64,000 bases of DNA from Scylla paramamosain (GCF_035594125.1 NC_087158.1:3471001-3535000), one strand, 5' to 3'; positions 44,173-56,325 are shown, numbered from the stretch's first letter. Translations and numbers: made by a program. The notes: generated by a model not told the origin, from the letters alone.

Positions 44173-46098
44173 ATGAAGAAAAGGGTTAATTTCTTAGTGG
44201 TTCCTACTAAAACCAAAGACATGATTAATCCTTCTCAAGTGAGAGATATGTTTCAACTTGACTTCAGTGATAGAAAGTCAGCTGACACTCCATTATCATA
44301 TGAAGATAAAAGGTTTATGAGTAAGATGAAAGAAGGAGTACATCAGCTGAAGGATGGCCATTATGAGTTGCCCCTTCCTCTTAAAGATGATAACGTCAAG
44401 CTTCCAAACAACAAACTATTAGCAGAGCAGAGACTCAAGAAGTTAAGAGCTAAACTTGAGAAGGATAATCAACACAAAGGTGATTACAAAGTGTTCATGG
44501 ATGATATGATTACAAAAGGTTATGCAGAGGTTGTACCGACAAAGGATTTAGTTAGGAATGATGGTAAGGTCTGGTACATTCCACATCATGGAGTCTATCA
44601 TCCGAGAAAGCCAAAGAAGTTAAGAGTTGTATTTGACTGTAGTGCAAACTACAGGAACCAGTCATTAAACAGTCACCTGTTACAAGGCCCAGACCTTACC
44701 AACAAACTTATTGGAGTGTTGTGTAGGTTTAGGCAAGAAAGCATTGCACTTGTGTGTGATATAGAAGCAATGTACCATCAAGTGAAGGTCAACCCAGAAC
44801 ACAGAGACATGTTAAGATTCCTTTGGTGGGAAAATGGTGACCTTAATAATGAGATAGCTGAATACAGGATGACAGCTCACCTGTTTGGAGCTACTTCATC
44901 TCCAAGTGTAGCCAACTTTGCTCTTAAGAAAGCTGCAGATGACTATGGATGTGGATCTGATGCAGCCAAGTTTGTAAGAAACAACTTTTATGTTGATGAT
45001 GGTTTGAAGTCAGTAACTACAATGGATGAAGCTGTCACTCTTATTCAGCAAAGCAAAGAATTATGTTACAAGGGAGGTTTTAACCTTCATAAGTTCTTGT
45101 CAAACAACAAAGCTCTATTAGCTGCAATTTCTCCTCATGAGAGAGCAGATGGAATTAAAAGTTTGGATTTTAGTAAGAATGAAGACACACTGCCTATAGA
45201 AAGAACTTTGGGAGTTGAGTGGTGCATAGAATCTGACACATTTCAATTTAGAATAAAGCTGAAAGACAAGCCACTCACCAGGAGAGGCATTCTGTCAACA
45301 GTGAGCTCTATATATGATCCATTAGGTCTAGTGTCACCTCTCATACTGACTGGAAAGCAAATTTTACAAGAATTATGTAAGAATGCAGTGGATTGGGATG
45401 ATGAGGTGCCAGATTATGTCAAACCTAAATGGTTAAAATGGAAAGAAGAGCTGCACAAACTAGATCAGTTAAAGGTACCTAGATGCTACAAACCTGATGA
45501 CTTTGGGGAAGTAGAAAAGGTTGAACTCCATCACTTTTCAGATGCCTGTCAAGAGGGATATGGCCAGTGCTCATATATTAGATTAATTAGCAAGACTGGC
45601 CGAATTCATTGTGCATTAGTAATGGCAAAGTCACGTGTCACACCTCTAAAAACCATGACAATTCCCAGACTAGAACTATCAGCAGCAGTGGTATCAGTTA
45701 GAATCCATGAACTCTTAAAGGGAGAACTTGAGTATAATAATGTGGAAGAAGTATTTTGGACAGACAGCAAAGTAGTCCTTGGTTACATTGCAAATGAAGC
45801 AAAGAGATTCCATGTATATGTTGCAAATAGAGTAGAAACAATAAGAGATCACACTTCACCAGATCAGTGGAAATTTGTAGAGACGCAGTATAATCCAGCA
45901 GATCATGCATCTAGAGGCATGACAGCAGATGAATTGTGTAATAGCAAGATCTGGTGGAATGGCCCAGAATTCCTTTGGCAACATAGCAAAATGGATAGCC
46001 ATTCCCAGTACAAGGTCATAAATGAGAATGATCCAGAAGTGAAGAAAGTTGTATGCCATGCTGTAGGTACACAACAGCCCACAGATATACTAGAATGA
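44173..46098 (+). CDS. BEL element 2 pol: RT and RNase H
   Basis: This uninterrupted 641-codon frame carries the BEL/Pao RT: WYIPHHGVYH and VVFDCSANYR (near residue 153), LVCDIEAMYHQVKV (first catalytic Asp near 196), AEYRMTAHLFGATSSPSVAN, and NNFYVDDGLKS (catalytic YVDD near 274-277). RNase H follows with HHFSDACQEGYGQC (about 457), PRLELSAAV (about 500), FWTDSKVVLGY (about 530) and YNPADHASRG (about 577). It begins after the protease position and stops before the integrase. It is the best preserved TE frame in the window, suggesting a recent insertion. Confidence 0.9.
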   Translation: MKKRVNFLVVPTKTKDMINPSQVRDMFQLDFSDRKSADTPLSYEDKRFMSKMKEGVHQLKDGHYELPLPLKDDNVKLPNNKLLAEQRLKKLRAKLEKDNQHKGDYKVFMDDMITKGYAEVVPTKDLVRNDGKVWYIPHHGVYHPRKPKKLRVVFDCSANYRNQSLNSHLLQGPDLTNKLIGVLCRFRQESIALVCDIEAMYHQVKVNPEHRDMLRFLWWENGDLNNEIAEYRMTAHLFGATSSPSVANFALKKAADDYGCGSDAAKFVRNNFYVDDGLKSVTTMDEAVTLIQQSKELCYKGGFNLHKFLSNNKALLAAISPHERADGIKSLDFSKNEDTLPIERTLGVEWCIESDTFQFRIKLKDKPLTRRGILSTVSSIYDPLGLVSPLILTGKQILQELCKNAVDWDDEVPDYVKPKWLKWKEELHKLDQLKVPRCYKPDDFGEVEKVELHHFSDACQEGYGQCSYIRLISKTGRIHCALVMAKSRVTPLKTMTIPRLELSAAVVSVRIHELLKGELEYNNVEEVFWTDSKVVLGYIANEAKRFHVYVANRVETIRDHTSPDQWKFVETQYNPADHASRGMTADELCNSKIWWNGPEFLWQHSKMDSHSQYKVINENDPEVKKVVCHAVGTQQPTDILE

Positions 46099-46284
46099 CT
46101 TGAGTATTTTTCTGATTGGTTTAAAGCAAAGAGGGCAGTTACTGTATGCCTCAAGCTTCTGAACAGCTTCAGAGGAAAGGGTGATGGCACTATTAAAGTA
46201 AAGGGAAGACACATAAAGGCAAACAGGACCATCATAGAGAGGCCAATACATAGTCTAGTATTGCTGTTAGAAGGTAATGCGTAA
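46099..46284 (+). pseudogene. BEL element 2 integrase remnant, core deleted
   Basis: After the stop at 46096-46098 the same frame reads LEYFSDWFKAKRAVTVC, the integrase N-terminal lead seen also in element 1. It then jumps to KGRHIKANRTIIERPIHSLV and stops at about 46284, which resembles the extreme C terminus of BEL integrases. The zinc-binding and catalytic core are absent, implying one internal deletion near 46170. Confidence 0.65.
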
Positions 46285-46407
46285 TAATAGACCGGAGCAT
46301 CCCCGCCAAGGAGCCAGTGTAACAAAACATATTATGTGCTAATCCTAGTTTTAAGGTACATACTAATGTTAATTTAAGGTAAATTGTTACACAATTTAGG
46401 GGAGCCA

Positions 46408-46934
46408 TGTTACTGTACGTAGAGTGTATGTACCTCACATCATTATTCCTCGGCATTTATAAGTGAAATGTTCAATAGTTTTCTATTTGCATGAAAACGT
46501 GTAATATGTGTAAGTATCAGTATTCAATGCTATATTAATCACCGAAGCCGATGCTCACTTGTTGGTAGTGTGGGGTTAACCTGCTAGTCGCCTGCGGGCA
46601 TCACTCACGGCCAAGTCGCGCTCAGACAAAGACAAGCAGGATGGTGACCGAGGTAAATACTTTAATTTTGTAGTAAAAACTGATTGTCATAGTGCCAAGT
46701 CAATTGCATGTATTGTTAATGAATATTGTAATTGTTGAAAGTGTTTAATATCAGTGTATAATGTTATTTTGTAAGAAATTGAGACCGAGAACTTGTTCGC
46801 AGTTCTTACGGTCATGCCTACCTCATCAATAAACGTCAGAGAGAGAACTGCCTTTCCTCGACCCTACGATGATGGGTGTGATCAGTAAAACAGATTACCT
46901 GAGAGCCAATTGATGCCCAGCCAGTGCGGCTACA
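46408..46934 (+). repeat. 3' LTR of BEL element 2
   Basis: 527 bp, followed by the target duplication TAATG at 46935-46939. It is preceded by a purine tract (TAGGGGAG) consistent with plus-strand priming. Confidence 0.93.
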
Positions 46935-47086
46935 TAATGCAATTGCTCAACGAGAAAAGTATTAACACCTAAAGGGCCGGTGGTGTTTATAGTTGAACCT
47001 GTGAACATCCTTCCCTTCCCTCACAACGATGTCTCCCTCTGAGCCTGTGTCCTGCAAATCACAGTGATGGCTACAGGGGAAAATAA

Positions 47087-47578
47087 TCAGTTACATCATT
47101 ATTCCTCGGTAATCTTAAGTGAAATGTTCAATAGTTTTTTATTTGCATAAAGACACATGTAATGTGCATAAGTATTAGTAATCAGTGCTATATGAAGCAC
47201 CAAAGTTGATGCTCACTTGTTAATAGAGTGTGTTTAACCCACTGGTCGCCTGTGGGTGTCACTCACAGCCAAGTCGTGCTCAGACAGACAATCTGGACGG
47301 TGAATGAGGTAAATATTTTAATTTTGGAGTAAAAACTGATTGTTAAAGTGCCAAGTTGATTGCATGTATTGTTAATGAATGCTGTAATATGTTGAGTGTT
47401 TAATATCAGTGTATAATGTTATTTCATAAGAAATTGAGACTGAGAAATTGTTCGCAGTTCTTATGGTCATGCCTACCTCATCAGTAAATGTCAGAGAGAA
47501 TTGTCTTTCCTTGACCCTACGATGATAGGTGTGATCAGTAAAACAGATCACCTGAGAGCTAACGACAGTGCGGCTACA
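47087..47578 (+). repeat. Old solo LTR (BEL element 2 family), arm A
   Basis: It is clearly related to the 527-bp LTR but more diverged, with small deletions near its start. Flanks TAATC (left) and TAACC (right) are likely the decayed 5-bp target duplication. The same solo LTR is in arm B at 59522-60832, so it predates the duplication. Confidence 0.85.
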
Positions 47579-47994
47579 TAACCATTCCTCTTCCTCTGAT
47601 TCCTTGGACAAGGATAAACAGCCAGTGACTTCCACCCCACATGAGGGCAAATTTGCTCCAAAAACAACCTCGTAGTGAAAGTACTATTGGGAGAGAGTTA
47701 GAAGTTACTCTCGAGACTCAAAAGTGGCTTTACCAGAGAAAAGTAAAATGTTAACAATGTGTTTCACTCGTATACATCTTCCTAACTGCAACGATTATTT
47801 TTTTTTTTTCTTGCGTGTTATAAGTAACAGACAGTAGTACTATTTCCTTTAGTGTGTCTACGAAATTATAGATATAGATGTTTATGTGAGTGAGTGACTG
47901 AGGGATACTGGTGAGGGAAGCAAAGTAGGCTTTGGGGTCCCCCCGCTGGGGCCTCAGCCAGGCCGTCACATGGCACACAACCATCCGAACATAG

Positions 47995-48690
47995 GCTGAG
48001 CGTTACCGTATTTGATGGCTCATAAGACGCACCAAGTTTTGGCAGACATTGAAAAAAATAAATAAATTGAATGGATTTAAGCTCTGAATACGAAGTGAAG
48101 GATTTCAGCTGACTTTTGAAGACTCTCGCATGCATTTAGATCATTATTAGACCCCAATATTTTGCATTTTAAAACTTTAATAATTGCTGGTAGCGTACGT
48201 ACCAATCCTGTTGTGAGATGTAAACATGTATCTGGCATTATGGCATCGGCAGTGACTGGGAGAGACTACAGGGATAATAAAGTTCATTCTTAAGAATGTT
48301 AAAAGACAGGTACAATTTTAATTGTATGAAAGTGCGTCTTACCTCAAGGAGTAACGGCATCACATTGTAAAGAACGCAAAGAAGCTTGCCCGTGTCACCG
48401 TGTTCGGCGCATAACCGACCGCGTGTTTGTTTTGGTACATGCAATGCCTGGTGCATGGTCACTTAGGCAAATTTTTCCTGACTGGTGTCATTCTATGTGA
48501 ATTATCGGTATTATTATATATTGTTATTATATATTGTTACCTTGAAAGAAAGAGTTGTTTTGTGGTGTAGTACCAATCATGACTGTTTATATGTTCGAAG
48601 ATATCTGGGGTTTGATTTTAGAGCCTTTGTTGCCATAAACTTACCACCAACCACTGCCTCAATGCTGAACCTTGGCCTCAGGACGCAGGC
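47995..48690. other. Arm A-specific insertion-like segment
   Basis: Absent from arm B. It begins near ACCGTATTTGATGGCTCATA and holds inverted short motifs TAAGACGCAC (48024) and GTGCGTCTTA (48331). A non-autonomous DNA element is possible; the ends are not certain. Confidence 0.4.
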
Positions 48691-49092
48691 TCATTTCTTG
48701 AGAGTTTCAGGTTTGCGGTAGATTGAAGAGGAAGGATTGGTAAGTGTGATGCTATTACATTTTAAGCAATCAGTCAAGACAGAGTTGAGAAATTGTTGAT
48801 GGAGTATGACCAATTTTTCCTGAATTGTTTAAAGTAGCCTGGCTGGGAGGAATGTCCCTGAAGAATGTTCCTGTCCTTTTGGGGTTAAGAATGGATGATA
48901 TTCTACTAAAAGTTAGAATTTTCATCCATTATGTGTACCTTGATATATACATGTACAGATCATGTATTTACAGTGCAGAAAGTATTGCGCGCCCTCGGTT
49001 TTTTTTTTTTTTTTTTTTTTTTTTTGAATGCTTCATCGTGTTTATCATTTGTAAAGGAAAATAAGAGATAATTCAATTTATTTAATATTTTG

Positions 49093-50120
49093 TCATATTG
49101 CCCTTGACTTTGATGACCATTTGAGATACTTAGGCATTGATTCAGCAAGATTTTTGAAGTATTCCTTGTCCATACTGCAGCACCGCAACATTCTGATTTC
49201 ACTGATGAGGCGCTGAATCGATGACGTGTCGCGGTCTGCAAGGCGTTTCTTGATGTAACTCCAGCAGTTTTCAATGGGGTTCAGATTTGGCGAGTTCCCT
49301 GACCAGTCAAGAATCCGAATTTTGTGATTTTTCAGCCACTGCATAACCTTTTTGGCTCGATGACATGGAGCGCCATTCTGCATGAACGTATTACAACCAT
49401 GTAACTCATAGAAAAGAAGCATATGATCCTCCAGCACTTTCATGTAACGTTCAGCTGTCATCGTTTCATTCTTAGGGAGGAAACATAACCTTCCATGTCC
49501 ACCATCACCACTAAATGCACCCCACACCATTACGCCAAGAAGGTGTTTCACGGTTTTACTTGTGTACTGGAGCAAGTAGCAGTTAGAGTTCTTGGGACGT
49601 CTCACTTTACCTGGCCGTGTTCTGATGCACCTGAAGCTGCTTTCATCGCTAAAAAGAACTTTCTTATATTGTTCTGGAGTCCAGTCCTTGTATTTGCATG
49701 CAAATGCAAGTCTCTTCCTTTTCATCTGCTTTGAAAAAAAGGGTTTGTCGGCCAGCTTGAATGTTGGTAGGTCAAGCTCCTTTTGTAGCCGTTCCTGGAT
49801 GGTTTGTTCTGAGACACCTTCTAACACATCTGAGTGCAACTTCTTAAGTTCACAAGCTGTAATCCTTGGATCCTTCATAACCTCACACTTCATGAGAGTA
49901 TCAGTCGCCTTGGATGTCTTTCTTGGCTTCCCAGATGTTGGTTTTCTTAAGAGGTATGGTGTCTGGAAGGAGGGTGCGAGCGGCTGCAAATGCGGCAAAT
50001 GGTGCTTTCATGTCGCCTTGTACACCTCGAAATTTCTTTTGTTGGCACATTTTCAATCTTATATGCCAAAATTCTGTCATTTTCTTCATTGCTGAGGTTG
50101 GCTGGAGCCATACAAATGCC
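49093..50120 (-). pseudogene. Tc1-type transposase, frameshifted
   Basis: The main frame (49998-49093) encodes the second DNA-binding helix block and the DDE core: VLFSDESSFRC (first Asp), VWGAFSGDGGHG, MQNGAPCHRAKKV and SPNLNPIENCW (catalytic Glu). In the second catalytic position the usual Asp of the QDxAPCH motif is Asn; the spacing to Glu is 34, as in DD34E Tc1 elements. The N-terminal helix (APANLSNEENDRILAYKIEN, near 50110-50050) lies in other frames, so frameshifts separate it. The protein is inactive. Confidence 0.85.
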
Positions 50121-50362
50121 GTAGCAGAAAAATGGGAAGGCTGGGAAAGGAAAGAGCGGAAATAGGGTGTAGTGGAATGGAAACAAGTGTCAAATTCTCT
50201 CTCCCTAGCAGCTCACTGAGCACTGAGGCAGGAATTGTCAGTCCCCATACAAACCCTCACTCTTCCCGTGCTCGTGGCAGCAATACCAGACGTATGCTAA
50301 AGGTTCCAACGTATAACCAAGCACACCATAATTAAGTATTTTCGGGCAGTTGCATACAATAT

Positions 50363-50890
50363 TGTAGCCGCACCGGCTGGGCATCAATTGGCTCTCAGGT
50401 GATCTGTTTTACTGATCACACCCATCATCGTAGGGTCGAGGAAAGGCAGTTCTCTCTCTAACGTTTATTGATGAGGTAGGCATGACCGTAAGAACTGCGA
50501 ACAAGTTCTCGGTCTCAATTTCTTACAAAATAACATTATACACTGATATTAAACACTTTCAACATATTACAATATTCATTAACAATACATGCAATCAACT
50601 TGGCACTATGACAATCAGTTTTTACTACAAAATTAAAGTATTTACCTCGGTCACCATCCTGCCCGTCTTTGTCTGAGCGCGACTTGGTCATGAGTGATGC
50701 CCGCAGGCGACCAGCAGGTTAACCCCACACTACTAACAAGTGAGCATCGGCTTCGGTGCTTAATATAGCATTGAATACTGATACTTACACATATTACACG
50801 TTTTCATGCAAATAGAAAACTATTGAACATTTCACTTATAAATACCGAGGAATAATGACGTGAGGTACATGCGCTTTACGTACAGTAACA
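50363..50890 (-). repeat. Solo LTR (BEL element 2 family) in Tc1 terminus
   Basis: A 528-bp minus-oriented LTR, very similar to the LTRs of element 2. The flanks AATAT (50358-50362) and AATAC (50891-50895) look like a 5-bp target duplication. It splits the Tc1 right terminal repeat; arm B lost that end of the Tc1. Confidence 0.88.
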
Positions 50891-50912
50891 AATACTTTCC
50901 ACGGACACTGTA

Positions 50913-53011
50913 TTTACTGTATACATGTACTGCACCTTGTATACATGTACTGTACCTTGTTTACACGTATTGTACCGATTATATATTATATAGTTATATA
51001 TAAACACATATTTTGTATATACATATAGGTCCTTTTATGTGTGGATTTTTTTTTGTGTATATAGATTTTCTTATCCACAGATTGAAAAGATTAATAAAAA
51101 ATATCCCTGGACTTGGGATTATGTAGCATTTGAACTAAGTTATGTTAAAGGGTAATTAAGGTTATTTTAGTAGAAATTAAATATTAGTTATTAAATTAAA
51201 TAAAGGCAATGTAGAAGTGAGCAGAAGGCTTTTGTTTTGACGTGACAAGGAACCCATGTGGAAGCAAGCCAGCTTGCCTCTGTAGCAGACGCCACCCTGC
51301 AACCACTATAATAAGTCTTATTAAGACGTATTCTCACCGCTCTACCAGTTTTACTTTGTTAAATTTGCTAAGTTAAGAGCTTGGAAGCTCAGAACCATTG
51401 GATAATCTCAAGGAAACTGTCTCAGCACTGAAAACACGACTAGCCACTGGTCTGGAACATCAGTGACTCAACTCGCCTCCAGTCCCAGCTGGCCCAAACC
51501 ACAGATAAGTTTTCATCTATTTATAATTATATTTTGTGATGCTTTCTGTGAGTATGTGTTAGCTGGAAGAAACTTGGGTGAGTGTTAAAGTAAAAAAAGT
51601 TCCCACAGTTGTTATTTCTAATACAAATGTACTTTGATTTTCATTAGATATAAAATGCCATTTATGACGTTCATAAATCATAAGTGGTGGGGAAAAGTTA
51701 GCTTTTCTTATTGTTAAACCACTAATGTAACTAATACTGTTAAATTGATAGATCTAAAAGAAAGTAAGATACTGTGTATACACAGATACATAGATATATA
51801 TTTTTATATACCAAAGTTTTATCACCCAAAAGGGGCTGACCAAGACAAAGCACAATTTTCAAATTCACATTTCTGCACACCACTCTCTCAGCCTCTTGAT
51901 CCCAGTGAAAAAGAGAAAGTATTACTCCTGCCCCTATTTTGCTGTAGATAATATATATAATAAACTACATATAGCACAAGCTGTAAACTTTCTTCAATCC
52001 TATCTAAACAAAAATTGCATAGTACTGTATAAACAAATACATATACAGTGCTTATCAAAAGATATGGTGCCCTGGTGAAAGTATCAAGACTGTAACAAAC
52101 ATTACTCATTTTATTCCTGAGGATAATATACAAGACAGTTTCAGCACTAGCATGATGATGGCAACCTGAATGAGTTGCTTGTAGTTATCCACCAAGGTGG
52201 ATAACTACACCTTGGTGTAGTTATCTTTGCCTGTTCCGCGTGGCCTCTGTACCTGTCAAAGCCTCACAATCTAGATAATTGGTCTACAGGAAAAAGACCA
52301 TGAAACCCAAAAATAATGTGAGATTTGGTCTGTCCAACAGTCAACAAAGTGGTGGTGAGTTTACTATAGTGGAAGGAAATTGGTGGATTGCCTGGGAAAA
52401 GCTCCAGCCATTCCTGGAAGACTTGTATGAGGGTTGTGAATGTAGTGAGGTGTAATGCCCATTCTTTCAGCTCCCAGTGTGTTGAATAACCTGTGGGCAC
52501 AATATAAATTATCACCCAGTTAGTAAAGACTGCATCATCTCAGAATGACCCTCTTAGATAATTCAGATCAAATTCATCTATTGTATGTTTAATGTGTGAA
52601 TTATTCGGTTGTGGAGGTGGATCACCACACACTTGTTTTTTTCTAAGATTAGCACTAGAGGGGGGGGTTTACACGATGCAACTGTGGCTGTTTGCAGCCG
52701 GGAGTGAGATGCAGCCTGGATTTGCTGAATTGATGGAGCAGCCGGAAAGCCGCTCCGTCCGTCTGATCACCTGCCATCCCGGCAATTTTCCAGGGTCAAA
52801 TGAGAACAACTATCATTATAAAATTGAAAATAGGAGGAATATTGTTGGAAAGTGTTTTAGTAACAACCATTGATTGTACCATTATATACAATAAATAAAT
52901 AAAATATTTAAATTTATTTATAAAAAAAATTTTTTTTGAAAAGGCACGGGATCTGTTAGTTTACATCGTGACTGAGGGAGCCAGTGCCCCAGCATGTGTG
53001 TACCAGAAGGC
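50913..53011. other. Spacer between duplication arms, no gene seen
   Basis: AT-rich sequence with TGTATACATGTACTG-type short repeats near 50915-50970 and an inverted pair TTATCCACC/GGTGGATAA near 52176-52206. No coding region is recognised. 52660-52790 is GC-richer and has GCAGCC motifs echoed in inverse near 53740-53790. Confidence 0.4.

Positions 53012-53070
<59 letters not shown>
53012..53070. repeat. (AAT)n tract, 3' tail of minus-strand LINE
   Basis: About 20 ATA/AAT units lie directly at the 3' end (minus sense) of the LINE fragment, so they are likely its microsatellite-like tail. Confidence 0.8.
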
Positions 53071-53071
<1 letters not shown>

Positions 53072-53072
<1 letters not shown>

Positions 53073-53610
53073 ACGGTTTATTATCAAGGCAGTTTACAAA
53101 CTGACTGTACAGAGGGGTGGGAAAATACTTAACATTAATCCTAAAGCTAAGTCTAATCTAGAAACGAAACACTGTTTATTGATGGCTCGCACCATGGTGG
53201 GAATCGCGCAGAGTCTGTACCGGTCCGTGCACGGCGCCTTTCGGGACGTTATTTGGTTGTGGTGTCTTGTGGCACGGGCCGGCCGAGGCGCGTCAGGCGG
53301 CAGCACATGTCGGAGGCTTGGATGATGTAGTAGTCCTCTTACAAACTTCTCCAGAGCCTCTCGGTGCCTGGCGGATAGTCTGGACAGACTCAGGGTGGTC
53401 TGGGCTTCATCATAGGTGGTGTAGGCAGGGCCAAGGACGACCCTGCACGCCCTTTTCTGCACACTCTCCAGCTGGAGCTGTTGAGTGTGTGTGAGGGAGG
53501 AGGACCACGCTGGGGAGGCATACATGAGCACCATAGCCTGCAAGACTATATAAACCTGGAACGAGTCCACAATCATTTCTTTTGCTTTTTCTTCAAGCAC
53601 AGCAAAATTT
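53072..53610 (-). mobile_element. LINE 3' fragment, C-terminal RT region
   Basis: The minus-strand ORF (53600-53094, 168 residues) reads VLMYASPAWSSSLTHTQQLQ, VQKRACRVVLGPAY, LSLSRLSARHREALEKF and RYRLCAIPTMVRAIN, typical of the RT thumb and C-terminal region of a LINE lineage distinct from that at 24277. It is 5'-truncated. Confidence 0.8.
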
Positions 53611-54456
<846 letters not shown>

Positions 54457-54532
54457 GATGTAATAATAAGTTCAGTGCATTCTGTAGGTTATGTTGAGTT
54501 GAAGTGTCAAGTGTCAAGAGAAGTAAAGCCTG
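54457..54532 (+). other. Candidate short exon
   Basis: A strong pyrimidine tract with TTTTGCAG precedes the segment and GTAAGG follows it. One frame across the 76 bp is open ([16 protein letters not shown] and so on). No similarity is recognised, so this may be chance. Confidence 0.2.
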
Positions 54533-55562
54533 GTAAGGCTAGTATACTGTAGTTGTTGGTGTAGTATGGTAATACGTGTCCCGAACCTGATCCCCTGCCA
54601 TGGCGGTCAAATTAACCTGTTCCTAGATGACAGCCAGTCAGTTTACTACCTCACTTAAACAGGGGCATTGGGGGGGAAGATCTTTCTAAATAGATTATGG
54701 TATGTGCGTTGGAAGTGATGGACGGTCTTTTGACTACATCACTTACTTTTGGCTTAGGAAATTCAAAATTGGGTTTTTAGGAGGCAGCACCTGTCGTGTT
54801 GGGGGGAAGTGTGGTGAAATTTGCAAGTTCCTTTGGTCTTGTTCCTTTAAGCTCCCATGGAATATATTATGAATCAACTACTGTGGAAAGTGGTGGAACA
54901 TTAGCTAAATAAAACTGCTTTGTTTTATGAGACAAGATGAGCTGTCTTTTTCTCCCAGTTACACCCACCTCTTTTGTTAAAACAAACTACACCCATGAAT
55001 TTAATATTCTGAAGAGATAAAAATGCCTGCAAATAAAATCAGAGTAATGCTACCATATTTTTTTAATGCTCAGACATGTTACCAATTGTCCAAGGTGGAA
55101 ATTTTTAAGGTAAGATAAAGTTTATTAAAGAAGGTTAAAAGGTTATAAAAGGGAGGCATTGTGGATTGCTATGACAGGAAGTGAAAGGTATGTCTCATGA
55201 AGTGTCTGTGAGAACTTAAGACAAAACATTATTTTCCTTCCAGTAACACAAACTGCAGTGTCAACTTTGCAAGTATTTGTTGATGTTCAGCCATCAGGGT
55301 TGGGTCCTAATACATGTACTTGGACTTAAGTACAGGTTTTCATGTACTTGTACTTGGAGTTTAAAAATTCAATGTTACTTGTACTTAGACCCAAAATACT
55401 TGGAAAATATCAATTACATTCAAGTACGAACAAGTACACTGTATTTAATCAAAAGTTATATACTGTATATAGATTATCGTGTACTTTGTGATGATACTTT
55501 TGGGTTAATACGTACATTGAGTGTTATGATATTGTTGTGCACGCTCCTTCCGACCTTCAGGT
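54533..55562. other. Non-coding spacer
   Basis: At 55294 CAGGGTTGGGTCC is followed by repeated TACTTGTACTT motifs to about 55440, as seen at ends of some hAT-type elements. Only one end is visible, so an element is not claimed. Confidence 0.35.
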
Positions 55563-56325
55563 GCCCTGACAAACCCCTTCTTTCAAAGCAGATGAAAAGG
55601 AAGAGACTTGCATTTGCATCCAAATACAAGGACTGGACTCCAGAACAATATAAGAAAGTTCTTTTTAGCGATAAAAGCAGCTTCAGGTGCATCAGAACAC
55701 GGCCAGGTAAAGTGAGTCGTCCCAAGAACTCTAACTGCTACTTGCCCCAGTACACAAGTAAAGCCGTGAAACACCTTCTTGGCTTAATGGTGTGGGGTGC
55801 ATTTAGTGGTGATGGTGGACATGGAAGGTTGTGTTTCCTCCCTAAGAATGACACGATGACAGCTGAACGTTACATGAAAGTGCTGGAGGATCATATGCTT
55901 CTTTTCTGAGTTACATGGTTGTAATACGTTCATGCAGAATGGCGCTCCATGTCATCGAGCCAAAAAAGTTATGAAAAATCACAAAGTTCAGGTTCTTCAC
56001 TGGCCAGGGAACTCGCCAGACCTCGTGCAGTTACATCAAGAAACGCCTTGCAGACCGCGACACGTCATCATTCAGCGCCTCATCAGTGAAATCAGAATGT
56101 TGCGGTGCTGAAGTATGGACAAGAAATACTTCAGAAATCTTGCTGAATCAATGCCTTAGTATCTCAAATTGGTCATCAAAGTCAAGGGCAATATGACAAA
56201 ATATTAAATAAATGGCACAGGAATTGAATTACCTCTTATTTACCTTTACAAATGATAAACACGATGAAGTATTCAAGAAAAAAACTGAGGGCACCCAATA
56301 CTTTCCGCAGACAATGTAAATACAT
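55563..56325 (+). mobile_element. Tc1-type transposon, arm B, truncated
   Basis: It aligns in reverse with 48971-49755. The transposase part (about 55563-55909) keeps VLFSDKSSFRC (the conserved DES is changed to DKS) and VWGAFSGDGGHG. The frame breaks near 55908, and the shared MQNGAPCH variant follows at about 55935. It ends with the terminal repeat near 56325 and lacks the other end, marking the duplication breakpoint. Confidence 0.82.

Larger units (their letters stand above)
42344..46934 (+). mobile_element. BEL/Pao LTR element 2, complete ends, internally deleted
   Basis: Two 527-bp LTRs (42344-42870, 46408-46934) begin TGTTACTGTACG and end GCGGCTACA. They differ at roughly ten positions, are flanked by TAATG duplications and enclose gag and RT-RNase H. 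A purine-rich tract lies just before the 3' LTR. Protease and most of the integrase are missing. It lies 11 bp downstream of the tail's stop codon, so it should fall in the 3' UTR of a transcript using that tail. Confidence 0.95.
46940..49755 (+). repeat. Arm A flank of the inverted duplication
   Basis: Sequence continuing from the tail gene past the LTR element matches arm B in reverse: 46940-47086 to 60832-61010, the old solo LTR, 47579-47990 to 56640-56918 and 59388-59521, 48690-48970 to 56325-56600, and Tc1 to about 49755/55563. Arm A alone contains 47995-48690, with no match in arm B. Confidence 0.88.
48971..50910 (-). mobile_element. Tc1-type transposon, arm A
   Basis: The termini CAGTGCAGAAAGTATTG (48971) and, on the other side, CAATACTTTCC..CACTG (ending 50910, split by a solo LTR) are imperfect inverted repeats. 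TA flanks both ends (48969-48970, 50911-50912). The transposase is on the minus strand. A poly-T tract follows the left terminus. Confidence 0.85.
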
